Origin: Granulosicoccus antarcticus IMCC3135
Lineage (GTDB): Bacteria > Pseudomonadota > Gammaproteobacteria > Granulosicoccales > Granulosicoccaceae
NCBI RefSeq assembly: GCF_002215215.1
Contig: NZ_CP018632.1
Location: 5,266,501-5,330,500 of the forward strand
Length of the DNA: 64,000 bases
Direction: 5' to 3'
Within the stretch, counting starts at the first letter, position 1; each line of letters opens with the position of its first letter. Positions 10,416-18,698 of this stretch are shown here, in pieces. Made by a program: the position numbers and the translations under genes. Under the pieces are notes generated by a model that saw nothing but the letters and a program-made list of their open reading frames with translations, was not told where the DNA came from and did not search any database.

Positions 10416-10567
10416 GGGAGGTAGCTCAAATCAGGGCTCGCACTTCTTGTCGGCTGCCTCATTGCCATCTTGCGGTTCAATAGTGACAATGAAACATGGC
10501 GATCAATGCAGACGTGACTCCAATCACAAGCCGACGTATCAAACGCCAGAAATAATAGCCATTGCCG

Positions 10568-10581
10568 CTAAGGGATCGTGA
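10568..10581 (+). repeat. Dispersed 14-bp motif, copy 2
   Basis: Exact CTAAGGGATCGTGA; it forms most of the left arm of the hairpin at 10572-10606. Confidence 0.7.
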
Positions 10582-10606
10582 AGGCAACTAATTACTTCAC
10601 GAGCCC
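10572..10606. terminator. Hairpin downstream of the emrB-like gene
   Basis: GGGATCGTGAA pairs with TTCACGAGCCC (one mismatch) around a 13-nt loop. It lies 66 bp beyond the stop of the minus-strand MFS gene and upstream of the GGDEF-EAL gene, so it probably separates the two transcripts. Confidence 0.6.
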
Positions 10607-10671
10607 CTGGCTTATTGCCTCTTCCACCGCGCTCCGGCTATCCGGGCTTTGTCAGTGTTCTGACATCCGTA

Positions 10672-12243
10672 TCAATGTGCGGCACTAGCAGCGGCCCCGT
10701 CATCTGCGCCGTCCTCATCATCAGAACGCCGGATACGATGAGAGAGCCAGACAAGCGGTATCATCAATATGAACAGAACGGCGGTGGCCAGAAAAATATC
10801 GTCAATGCTCATCGTGAACGCCTGCTGACTGACAAGTCGATCTATCAGAGACAGACTCTGCACATCACTCAAGCCCTTGGCGCTCATTTGCCCAAGCGTC
10901 TCAGTCAATACCTGGTTACTCCCGCTCAGATGTTCAGTCAATTGGGCATGATGCAATGCCGCCCGATGCTCCCAGGCTGTGGTACTGACTGAGGTGCCAA
11001 CGGCCCCCGCCGTGATTCGTACAAAATTCGATAGTCCCGATGCCGCCGGGAGTTTCTCCGGCGGCAAGCCTGACAAGGTGATGGTCACCAGCGGGATAAA
11101 GAAGGTTGCCAGCGCCAGCCCCTGAATCACGATGGGTATCAGAATGGTCTGCGGCGTGGTGTCTGTACTGAACTGTGAGCGCATCCACATGGACAGTGCA
11201 AAAACAAGAAAGGAGACCGTGACAACCTTGCGTGCATCCAGACGTGCAATGTTGGCCCCCACAAAAGGGGTAGCAACAATGGCCAGTATGCCCACGGGAG
11301 CCGTGACCATACCCGCCCAGGTTGCTGTATAGCCCATCCACTGCTGCAACCACAAAGGCAGAACGACGATCGATCCAAAGAATGCACCGTACCCCAAGGA
11401 GATAGCCACCGTACCTACCCAGAAATTACGCCCCGCAAACAGTCGCAGATCAACCACCGGATGCTCCTCCGTTAACTCCCAGATGACAAAAGCAATAAAT
11501 CCGACCACAGCCACCAGTGCCAGCATCACTATCTGTGAGGAGGCAAACCAGTCCAGCTCCTTGCCCAGATCCAGCATCACCTGCATGGAACCGACCCAGA
11601 TAACCAGCAAGGCAAGACCGATGGTGTCGATCGGTAATCGACGAGTAGGAGTCTCCCGGTGCCGATAGATTGCCCAGGTTATGCCCGCCGCCAGCAGACC
11701 GACAGGGATATTGATGTAGAAAATCCAGGGCCATGACATATTGTCTGTTATCCAGCCACCCAGCAGCGGACCACACACCGGAGCCACCAGCGTTGTGATA
11801 GCCCACATTCCCAATGCCATGCCAGCCTTGGCTTTCGGATAACTGGACAACAACAGAGTTTGGGACAAGGGAATCATCGGACCTGCAACAACCCCCTGCA
11901 GTATTCTAAACAAGATCAGCATTTCGATACTCGATGCCATGCCACACAGCGCTGAAGCCAGCGTGAATAACAGAATACTGGACACAAACAGGCGTACCTG
12001 ACCAAAGCGTTGCGTCAGCCAGCCTGTCAGCGGTACCGAGATGGCATTAGCCACAGCGAACGAGGTAATGACCCAGGTCCCCTGAGTCGGGCTGACACCC
12101 AGATCTCCAGCTATTGCCGGTATCGACACATTGGCAATGGATGTGTCCAGTACGTTCATGAAGGTCGCCAGTGACAGGACGATGGTTCCAAGAACCAGCG
12201 TTCCGCCTGTCAGTGGTTTAATGCTGGCTTGTGGTGCTGCCAT
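10672..12243 (-). CDS. emrB: DHA2-family MFS drug exporter (EmrB-like)
   Basis: This 523-residue inner-membrane protein has about 14 hydrophobic segments, the hallmark of the DHA2 family. It shows family motifs such as FMNVLDTSIANVSIPAIAGDLG (motif D1) near residue 28 and SSIEMLILFRILQGVVAGPMIPLSQ. EmrB proteins are H+ antiporters that export hydrophobic drugs and uncouplers through an EmrA adaptor and an outer-membrane channel. It lies 63 bp after the emrA-like gene, so the two are surely co-transcribed. No TolC-type gene is in the window, so a distant outer-membrane factor is needed. Confidence 0.9.
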   Translation of the reverse strand: MAAPQASIKPLTGGTLVLGTIVLSLATFMNVLDTSIANVSIPAIAGDLGVSPTQGTWVITSFAVANAISVPLTGWLTQRFGQVRLFVSSILLFTLASALCGMASSIEMLILFRILQGVVAGPMIPLSQTLLLSSYPKAKAGMALGMWAITTLVAPVCGPLLGGWITDNMSWPWIFYINIPVGLLAAGITWAIYRHRETPTRRLPIDTIGLALLVIWVGSMQVMLDLGKELDWFASSQIVMLALVAVVGFIAFVIWELTEEHPVVDLRLFAGRNFWVGTVAISLGYGAFFGSIVVLPLWLQQWMGYTATWAGMVTAPVGILAIVATPFVGANIARLDARKVVTVSFLVFALSMWMRSQFSTDTTPQTILIPIVIQGLALATFFIPLVTITLSGLPPEKLPAASGLSNFVRITAGAVGTSVSTTAWEHRAALHHAQLTEHLSGSNQVLTETLGQMSAKGLSDVQSLSLIDRLVSQQAFTMSIDDIFLATAVLFILMIPLVWLSHRIRRSDDEDGADDGAAASAAH

Positions 12244-12306
12244 GATCAGATATCACCGTCTACGATGGGGAACAATTCTGAAAATCCGAAGCGCATTCAA
12301 ATACGC

Positions 12307-13584
12307 TCAGTTCGTTGAATTTTCAGATACAGGAAGCGTCGGTATGTCTGAAATATTCTGTTCGATAATGCTCTGAATAAGCGCCTCATCCTTGTCACTT
12401 GCAGCCGCAACTTTCGCAGCCGTTGTCAGCATCTCAGGAGTGTCAGTGCTGGCAATACCTGAGAGCCGACTGCCACTGGTGTCGTCGGTATGAACCGTTG
12501 CCGTCAAAGACAGGCCAATACGCAAAGGATGCTCCTCAAGCTCGCCTCCATCCAGACTTATACGAACCGGCACCCGCTGAACCACCTTGATCCAGTTGCC
12601 TGTGGCGTTCTGCGCCGGCAGCAATGCAAATGCAGCTCCAGTACCCGCTCCCAGCCCCTGAACCGTTCCCTTGTAGACGACATCATCACCATAGATATCG
12701 GCTACCAGCTCGACACTTTGTCCGATACGCATATCAGCCAGTTGGCTTTCCTTGAAATTCGCATCAACCCAGACATCCTGCAAAGGGATGACTGACATGA
12801 GTGAGCTTCCCGTTAGCACTCGCTGCCCCAACTGAACCCGACGCTGTGCAACATAACCATCCACCGGCGCACGAATCTCGGTGCGTTCCAATGCCAGCAT
12901 GGCGTTGCGCATCTGAGCCGCAGCGCGTTTGACTTTCGGATGCTTAGCAGGAGTTGTATTAGCCGTCAGCAGCAAACTGGTGGTCAGCTGTTCGCGGGCT
13001 GCCGCCAGGGCCGCTTTGGCTGCCTGGGTAGAGCTCTCAGCCACATCGAGTTGCGCCTGCGTATGCTTGAGCTCTTCGCTGGAGATAGCACCGGATTTAG
13101 CCAACCCCATTCGACGTGACAAATCACCACGATATTGATCAGCTTGTGATGTCGCCCGAGCAAGGTCTGCTTCTCGCGATTCGATCTGAGCGCTCAACAT
13201 GGCATTGTTTCCATAGAGCGTACTGACTTCGCGAACGGTCTGTGCCAGGTCAGCCTCTGCCTGCTCCAGAGCCAGCTGTGCATCAACCGGATCAAGTCGT
13301 ACCAGCACCTGATCGGCTGCCACAAAGTCGGTGTCCTGCGCAGCAATTTCCACCACAGTACCCGGGAGTTGCGGCGTCACCTGGACTATAGGCCCTTGCA
13401 CATAGGCATTGTCGGTCTCTTCGGATGCGCTGGCTCCAAAGTGATGCCATACGCTATAGCCAGCGGCCCCCAGCACGACAACACCCAGCAAAATGCCGAG
13501 TCCATGCTTGCGTTTACGTTGACTGTCTGCTCTGGAGCTTGTGTCGTTTTCTGAATGATCAGGCGCTGATTCTGTCTGGTTCAT
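12307..13584 (-). CDS. emrA: HlyD/EmrA-family membrane fusion protein
   Basis: A 425-residue adaptor. It has an N-terminal cytosolic tail rich in Ser/Arg/Lys, one membrane anchor (about 28-48, GLGILLGVVVLGAAGYSVW), a biotinyl/lipoyl-like half (EETDNAYVQGPIVQVTPQLPG), a long alpha-helical hairpin (about 100-215) and the second lipoyl half (IRAPVDGYVAQRRVQLGQRV). This order is diagnostic for EmrA-type adaptors linking an MFS pump to TolC. The C-terminal tail of about 50 residues (TSGSRLSG onward) is low-complexity. The 130-bp gap to marR upstream contains a hairpin, so expression relative to marR may be attenuated. Confidence 0.9.
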   Translation of the reverse strand: MNQTESAPDHSENDTSSRADSQRKRKHGLGILLGVVVLGAAGYSVWHHFGASASEETDNAYVQGPIVQVTPQLPGTVVEIAAQDTDFVAADQVLVRLDPVDAQLALEQAEADLAQTVREVSTLYGNNAMLSAQIESREADLARATSQADQYRGDLSRRMGLAKSGAISSEELKHTQAQLDVAESSTQAAKAALAAAREQLTTSLLLTANTTPAKHPKVKRAAAQMRNAMLALERTEIRAPVDGYVAQRRVQLGQRVLTGSSLMSVIPLQDVWVDANFKESQLADMRIGQSVELVADIYGDDVVYKGTVQGLGAGTGAAFALLPAQNATGNWIKVVQRVPVRISLDGGELEEHPLRIGLSLTATVHTDDTSGSRLSGIASTDTPEMLTTAAKVAAASDKDEALIQSIIEQNISDIPTLPVSENSTN

Positions 13585-13671
13585 GATTGCCTTGCTTTGG
13601 CCTTGTTCTTCGTAATGGAAGAGTGAGAGATGAGATTGAGCTTGTTGGTAGGGGCAGCTTGTCGCTTTATC

Positions 13672-13704
13672 GGAAAAACAGGGGAATACTCAGCCTGTTT
13701 TCCC
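13672..13704 (-). terminator. Hairpin between marR and emrA
   Basis: On the minus strand GGGAAAACAGG pairs with CCTGTTTTTCC (one G-U) around an 11-nt loop. It begins about 10 bp after the marR stop. The T5 lies within the stem, so termination may be partial, making it an attenuator inside the operon. Confidence 0.45.
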
Positions 13705-13714
13705 AATTACCCCA

Positions 13715-14218
13715 CTAGGAGCTGCCACCGCTTCCGGCTTCACCGTTCAGCAGAATACGATGCAGAAAACCGGTGAGCGTCACCACTTCTTCCGAAGTGA
13801 AGCCGCGGATATGATCGTTGAGCACAGTACACAGTGCTTCGGGAATAACACGGGCCGATTCACGCCCAGCCGCGGTGACCTCCAGATTCACCACACGCCG
13901 GTCCTCGACACTGCGAACTCGTCTGATCAGGCCTTTGTGCTCCATGCGATCCACCATTCGCGTCACGGCACCGGTATCCACCTGCATGCGCCGGGCAAGT
14001 TCTGCCGAGGTGCTGGCGGTGCCATTGTCAAGAATGAACAGAGGCAGCCACTGCATGGCCGTCAGGTCGTAAGGCTCCATGGATTGTTCAATCTGCGATT
14101 GTATGGAGTTGATGATTCGGCGCATCAGATACGCAATGGCCTCATCAGGCACAAAGTTCTCAGGCGTATAAAAGGGTGCTACCTGCTCTTCTGGCGTCTG
14201 ATCCGTATCGTGTGACAT
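13715..14218 (-). CDS. MarR-family transcriptional regulator (EmrR-like)
   Basis: This 167-residue winged-helix regulator has the MarR core (YDLTAMQWLPLFILDNG, SAELARRMQVDTGAVTRMVDRMEHKGLIRR, DRRVVNLEVT). MarR proteins bind palindromic operators as dimers and release DNA upon binding phenolic ligands. As first gene of the marR-emrA-emrB locus it is expected to repress its own promoter; a perfect 20-bp palindrome sits inside the predicted promoter 38 bp upstream of the start. This context strongly supports an EmrR-like role, although the inducer is unknown. Confidence 0.9.
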   Translation of the reverse strand: MSHDTDQTPEEQVAPFYTPENFVPDEAIAYLMRRIINSIQSQIEQSMEPYDLTAMQWLPLFILDNGTASTSAELARRMQVDTGAVTRMVDRMEHKGLIRRVRSVEDRRVVNLEVTAAGRESARVIPEALCTVLNDHIRGFTSEEVVTLTGFLHRILLNGEAGSGGSS

Positions 14219-14252
14219 TGCCCTCTTGCCGAGTGGTTGAGTACAGGCAGGA

Positions 14253-14281
14253 AATATGACTGCCTAGGCAGTCATTGTCAA
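14253..14281 (-). promoter_or_regulatory. Predicted sigma-70 promoter of marR-emrA-emrB with embedded operator
   Basis: Read on the minus strand, TTGACA (14281-14276) is followed by exactly 17 bp and then CATATT (14258-14253, four of six matches to TATAAT). A perfect 20-bp palindrome (half-site ATGACTGCCT, 14256-14275) fills the whole spacer and enters the -10 element. Repressor binding there would block polymerase directly. The palindrome is seen directly; the function is inferred from position next to a MarR gene. Confidence 0.75.
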
Positions 14282-14428
14282 GACAGCTAATTGGGAATAA
14301 TAGTGCCTTTCTGATTTATCTATGTTGCTCGAAATTCATAAATAGATCCTGCAACAACCAACGCTGATATGGAGACATTTCTCAGTAGTGTCAGCATGAG
14401 AGACTAATGTAGAAAAATTCCCACGAAA

Positions 14429-14489
14429 CTAGTAGTCCAACCGGAAGATATTTTCATGTTCTGAAAATATCTTCCGGTTGGACTACTAG
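14429..14489. repeat. Perfect 28-bp inverted repeat with 5-nt loop
   Basis: The left arm at 14429-14456 is an exact reverse complement of the right arm at 14462-14489, with no mismatch. A shorter inverted repeat, TAGGGT/ACCCTA, follows immediately (about 14487-14501). It lies between the divergent marR promoter and the zincin gene at 14564. It could be a strong terminator, a miniature mobile-element scar or a cruciform/regulatory site; there is no T tract and no flanking target duplication that I could see. Confidence 0.9.
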
Positions 14490-14563
14490 GGTTTACCCTA
14501 CTAGGCGGATGTCATGCAGTTCGGTACCCTCTGTTTGTTGCCAATGGACATGGATGCTAATAA

Positions 14564-16165
14564 GTGATATCGAATACAGCACTACGACCTCAGCGTCAGA
14601 CACAGTCAATCGTGGGACTGTCTCCAAGGGACGAACAGGAAGCCACAAATACATCTAACCTCTCTTCATCATCACCTCACTCCTCACCTTCTAAAACGCA
14701 TGGGTTTGGCGATACCTCCACGTTGCGAGATTCTGTGCTGGCGAGCGGCTCGGAAAAAAATACCAACCCCGGTACAGACGATGTCCAGAGTGTGTTCAAG
14801 GAACAGTTCTCGAGTCTTGCCTCAGACAAGGAAGCTTTTCATTCCACACTAAGGGACGCCTTTGGTGATAATTACGATGTAGGTGCCGCCGAGACCATAC
14901 GACAGCAAACCTTAACGGGTGATTTCAGCTGGATGCCTAGTATCGAATATGTCAGCGCTGATGTGCTTGGTGATGGCATCGGTGCCTATGATTCGGCGAA
15001 TGATCGAATTCTGCTGAACAATGATTTCAAGGGCAGCACTCAGCTTGCCAACATCTTTACTGAGGAAGTTGGTCACGCACTGGACGCCAGGTTGAATACC
15101 TCAGATACGGCTGGTGATGAGGGCGAGCTGTTTCAGATGCTGGTGGCTGGCAACAACCCCGATGCTACACGGCGACAGGAAATGCTGAACGATAATGATC
15201 ACGGAAATGTCGTTGTCAATGGAGAGGCTGTCGAGGTCGAGTTCGGTTGGAATCCTTTCAAGGACGTTGCAGAATTTGTTCAGGACGAAATTATCGATCC
15301 TATCAAGGAGCATATCGTCGAACCTGTGGTGGAGCATGTCGTCAAGCCGATTCTTGATCTGGGGAGTAGCGTCATTGACATCGCTACGGATGTCATCAAG
15401 TTTCCATTTGAACTGGGACAGATATTTTTCAGCGGACTTGGAGATGCTGGCTCAGCGTTATTCAGTGGCGATTTTTCAGGGGCATGGAATGCGCTGACAA
15501 CAACTGCTGGCGATATGTTTGAAGCAAGCGCTGCGCAGGTTGTGGACACTGGGGTGATGTCATTGCATGCGGCGGTCAATTTCATAGAGTCGGTGACTGG
15601 TCAGATTGAAGAGCGGTCATTGAGTCAGGCGGAGATCAACTATCTAAGACCTATCTACGGAGATTCAATTGACTACAGCGCGGTGACAGTTCAGAGCGGT
15701 GGTATCAAAGAATCACTCGATATGCGAGCCAATGTTGTGGGCAATGATATTTTCATGCCTGAGAGTGCATTCGAGGCAGACGGTGTGACACTAACAGAAG
15801 ATGGTCTGGAAACCCTGGGCCACGAAATGGGTCATATTTGGCAGTTTCAGAACCGAGGTCCCGACTACATCAGTAGTGCGATACTTTCTCAACATTCACA
15901 CGGTAGCGAGGGTGTAGGCACCGGTGAAGGCTATGACTGGCTTGCAGTGGCAGATGAGGGCGTACATTTCAATGACATGAATCCGGAGAGTCAGGCTGAG
16001 CTAGCTTCATTTATCGGGCAATCAATCGATCCCATCACCGGGGAGGTCAGTGAGGACTTATTGGAGAAAGCAATAGCTAAAGAACTCAAAATTGACAGTT
16101 ACGACATATCATCCGAAGCGCTAGCCATTGTCATGGAAGCCCACGATATACTACGTGCTGGATAG
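14564..16165 (+). CDS. Putative secreted or effector-like protein with two zincin-like modules (DUF4157/eCIS-core-like C-terminal domain)
   Basis: A 533-residue protein with no signal peptide. Residues 1-70 are Ser/Thr/Asn-rich. Residues 130-226 resemble a module seen in Ca-binding/RTX-type proteins (GAYDSANDRILLN ... EEVGHALD at 167-174 ... DEGELF), which has EExGH instead of HExxH. Residues 230-350 form an amphipathic/hydrophobic helical middle. Residues 355-490 resemble the DUF4157 (eCIS core) fold: YGDSIDYSAVTV, GNDIFMPE, then LGHEMGHIWQFQNRGPDYI with a canonical HEMGH (420-424), and NPESQAELASFIG, a possible third-ligand helix. Activity as a metallopeptidase is plausible for the second module only. 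The GTG start overlaps the stop of a 7-codon frame at 14544. A lipoprotein gene follows after 38 bp. DUF4157 proteins are often cargo of contractile injection or T6SS systems, but none is in the window. Confidence 0.6.
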   Translation: MISNTALRPQRQTQSIVGLSPRDEQEATNTSNLSSSSPHSSPSKTHGFGDTSTLRDSVLASGSEKNTNPGTDDVQSVFKEQFSSLASDKEAFHSTLRDAFGDNYDVGAAETIRQQTLTGDFSWMPSIEYVSADVLGDGIGAYDSANDRILLNNDFKGSTQLANIFTEEVGHALDARLNTSDTAGDEGELFQMLVAGNNPDATRRQEMLNDNDHGNVVVNGEAVEVEFGWNPFKDVAEFVQDEIIDPIKEHIVEPVVEHVVKPILDLGSSVIDIATDVIKFPFELGQIFFSGLGDAGSALFSGDFSGAWNALTTTAGDMFEASAAQVVDTGVMSLHAAVNFIESVTGQIEERSLSQAEINYLRPIYGDSIDYSAVTVQSGGIKESLDMRANVVGNDIFMPESAFEADGVTLTEDGLETLGHEMGHIWQFQNRGPDYISSAILSQHSHGSEGVGTGEGYDWLAVADEGVHFNDMNPESQAELASFIGQSIDPITGEVSEDLLEKAIAKELKIDSYDISSEALAIVMEAHDILRAG

Positions 16166-16203
16166 CAAGATGCTGCTATCAACAAGCAGGAAGGTTGATC
16201 CGA

Positions 16204-16911
16204 ATGAAATTGCACCAAACATACGTTCCATCCTTACTGCTATGCACAGTTGCTATAGCGGGCTGTCAGGAAACTACTTCCAGAATGTGCGACGGCTTTC
16301 ACCATCCCTTAGCAGAAGTCTGGACCGAGAATAATGGTTTGGGAGAAGTACGAACCTTTACCGATTTGTCTGGCAACCGCAAAAGCTACGTTTTGCAATC
16401 AATCGAGAGAACATCTCCGAGAGAAAACATTGTAAACGGATCAGACCCTAACCGGGTCAGCTGTCTGGAGTCAGCGGAATACTTGTATGTCGAGTCCAGT
16501 TCGGATATGGCATTCGAGTTTGACATTTTACAAAGAGACGTTCGTGCCGATCAACCGACAGAAGATCAAACTGTACGGTTGACGTTCAATGTGCAAAATC
16601 CGGTTGGCACTGATACCGATATGGGTACATTGATAAGATTTGAATTGGATGACCTGGCCTTTAACAATCTGTTGGGGAGCACGGACGGCAGCACTAATCC
16701 ACGCGAAATTGAATATATCCCCCAGGCCACCGTCAACAATGAAGTTTATGCTGACCTACTACAGCATACATTCATAGACAACAGCACTCGTTTTACCGAT
16801 GGTGTTGTTGATGAGCAGGCTCAGTGGGTTCGTGTCCTGCTCGCCAAAGATATCGGCCTGCTGCAATATGAGCTGTTGAACGGGACGGTGTACACACTGA
16901 CGCGCGATTAG
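16204..16911 (+). CDS. Lipoprotein of unknown function, partner of the upstream zincin gene
   Basis: A 235-residue protein with a type II signal peptide: MKLHQ, a hydrophobic core LLLCTVAIAG and a lipobox cysteine at position 21. The ATG at 16204 was chosen over an upstream TTG because AGGAAGG lies 9 bp before it and the signal peptide then starts correctly. The mature part is acidic, with no domain that I recognise; it looks beta-rich (VRLTFNVQNPVGTDTD, IRFELDDLAF). A residue after the lipobox Cys is Gln, so outer-membrane sorting is expected in a gammaproteobacterium. It is co-directional with the zincin gene, which makes an immunity, chaperone or substrate role possible; none is shown. Confidence 0.7.
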   Translation: MKLHQTYVPSLLLCTVAIAGCQETTSRMCDGFHHPLAEVWTENNGLGEVRTFTDLSGNRKSYVLQSIERTSPRENIVNGSDPNRVSCLESAEYLYVESSSDMAFEFDILQRDVRADQPTEDQTVRLTFNVQNPVGTDTDMGTLIRFELDDLAFNNLLGSTDGSTNPREIEYIPQATVNNEVYADLLQHTFIDNSTRFTDGVVDEQAQWVRVLLAKDIGLLQYELLNGTVYTLTRD

Positions 16912-17012
16912 TGGTTATTTGCGCAGCGACACACGACACGCATGGGAGTTGGATTTCGCTCTGAGCGCAGCGCTGAAGCCCGGTGTTGGGCAGGTACATC
17001 GACAAGCTGCTA

Positions 17013-18698
17013 TCAAACAGTCGGTGCGTATCGATGTCGCAGAAAGTGGCTGATGCTGTCCGCCAGTGCCACCATCAGCACAATCACCAGAATGCACGCC
17101 GCCACCTTGTCAAACTGGAAAACACTGAGTCGCAGATACAATTCCTGCCCGACACCACCGGCACCGACAATGCCCATTAATGTGGCGGCGCGCAAGTTGT
17201 GCTCCCAGCGATAAAGAGAATAGCTGAGCAATTGACTGCGAGCTTGTATCAACGTACTCCACAGGGGGGCAATGATGGGTCGACTGCCATTGGCGAGCAG
17301 ATTTTCCAGTGCCGCCGCATCCTGATTTTCAAGACACTCACTATAGAGCCGGGACAACACACCGACACTGGCCAGAAACAGGGCTAGCGTGCCGGTAAAC
17401 GGACCGATACCTGCCACGATGATCAGCAGCATGGCCCAGACCAGCTCGGGAATCGAGCGCAGTACGATCTGTACACCGCGTATGAAGACGATCAAGAGGC
17501 TACGGCCAACGGCCTGTTTTCTCTGATCTGCCACGAACAAGGCATAGCTGATCAGTAGAGCCACAATACAAGCCAGTGCTGTACCTGCAAAGGCCATGCT
17601 CAGGGTTTCCAGGGCGCCTGTTGCCAGGCGTTGCCATAATCCCAGCGAGGTATCGGGTGGCAAAAAGCCAAAGACGAACTCCTTGGTTCGCGCAAAGCTG
17701 GATGGCTTCAACCATTGGCCGACCTGCCAGTCCACCGCATGAAAACTACTGAGCACCAGCAATACCAAGGCAGCCATGCTGATTCGCTGCAACAACAGGG
17801 AGCGCTTTCCAGATAGAAGGCTTATATGACTCTCTTGTCTGTTGTGCCGGTGCAGATAGCGACGCAAAGAGCCGCTGAGGGTGTCGGCCAGGTAAACCAG
17901 CACGACGAACACCAGAATGATGCTCAAAACCTCCGGGGAGGACAATTGGCGTATGGATATCAACAGCTCCTGCCCTAGCCCGCCGGCGCCCACAAATCCT
18001 AGCACCACCGAGGTTCTCAGCGTACATTCCCAGCGATAGATCGAATACGACAACAACTCGGGAAGACATTCGGGCACGGTTGCATAGAACAGCGTCTGGG
18101 TGCGCGAACTTCCGTTGTCCAGCAAGTTGCCGGTGATACTGGCCTCACCCGACTCCATGATCTCGGCATAGTTCTTCGCCAGGATGCCCACATTGGTTAT
18201 CAGCAAGCCCATGATGCCTGCGGTTGCTCCCAGGCCGGTAATACCCACAAAGAGCAGTGCCCAGATAAGCTCCGGGACACTGCGCATGAATAGCAACAGC
18301 CCGCGCAGTGTGCCGCGACAAATACGCGAAACTGGACTCATGCTCCGACCCCGGCTTGAGATGGACAGGCGGCTTGTCACCATCACGGCTAGCGGGGCTG
18401 CCAGTACGATCGCCAGCACGGTGGCGACCGTGGCGATCGAGACTGTCACGATCGTTGCCCGCATCAATCGCTGCAGAAATTCGGTATCGGTTCTGGGTGG
18501 CCAGAAGGTTGCGAAAAAATCCGCACCTGACTGCAGTGACTGACTATTGAGCAGTGTTGCAGGATGAAACTCAGAGCCGACCAGCGAGGCTGCAAACAGC
18601 AAGATCAGCCCCACACCCAACAAGGCGCGAGTGCTTCGCTCAGGATCACTCAGCAACATGCTTCGCAGCCGACTATCAATCCCGGAGTTCAGACTCAT
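17013..18698 (-). CDS. ABC transporter permease, tandem fusion of two PhnE-like domains
   Basis: A 561-residue inner-membrane protein made of two homologous permease halves, each ending with the coupling loop: GFVGAGGLGQELL (about residue 243) and GIVGAGGVGQELY (about residue 519). Each half also has RSVPELIWALL / RSIPELVWAML and YSIYRWE / YSLYRWE blocks. In the phosphonate family the permease is normally a homodimer of PhnE; here a duplication fused both halves, giving a single-chain permease. Start at 18698 overlaps the end of the ATPase gene by 23 bp, so translation is coupled. Substrate could be phosphonate, phosphite or selenate-like oxyanion. Confidence 0.88.
   Translation of the reverse strand: MSLNSGIDSRLRSMLLSDPERSTRALLGVGLILLFAASLVGSEFHPATLLNSQSLQSGADFFATFWPPRTDTEFLQRLMRATIVTVSIATVATVLAIVLAAPLAVMVTSRLSISSRGRSMSPVSRICRGTLRGLLLFMRSVPELIWALLFVGITGLGATAGIMGLLITNVGILAKNYAEIMESGEASITGNLLDNGSSRTQTLFYATVPECLPELLSYSIYRWECTLRTSVVLGFVGAGGLGQELLISIRQLSSPEVLSIILVFVVLVYLADTLSGSLRRYLHRHNRQESHISLLSGKRSLLLQRISMAALVLLVLSSFHAVDWQVGQWLKPSSFARTKEFVFGFLPPDTSLGLWQRLATGALETLSMAFAGTALACIVALLISYALFVADQRKQAVGRSLLIVFIRGVQIVLRSIPELVWAMLLIIVAGIGPFTGTLALFLASVGVLSRLYSECLENQDAAALENLLANGSRPIIAPLWSTLIQARSQLLSYSLYRWEHNLRAATLMGIVGAGGVGQELYLRLSVFQFDKVAACILVIVLMVALADSISHFLRHRYAPTV

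Noticed and set aside
14429-14489. Standard intrinsic terminator
   Set aside because: No T tract follows either arm and the arms are unusually long, so I list it as an inverted repeat of unknown role.
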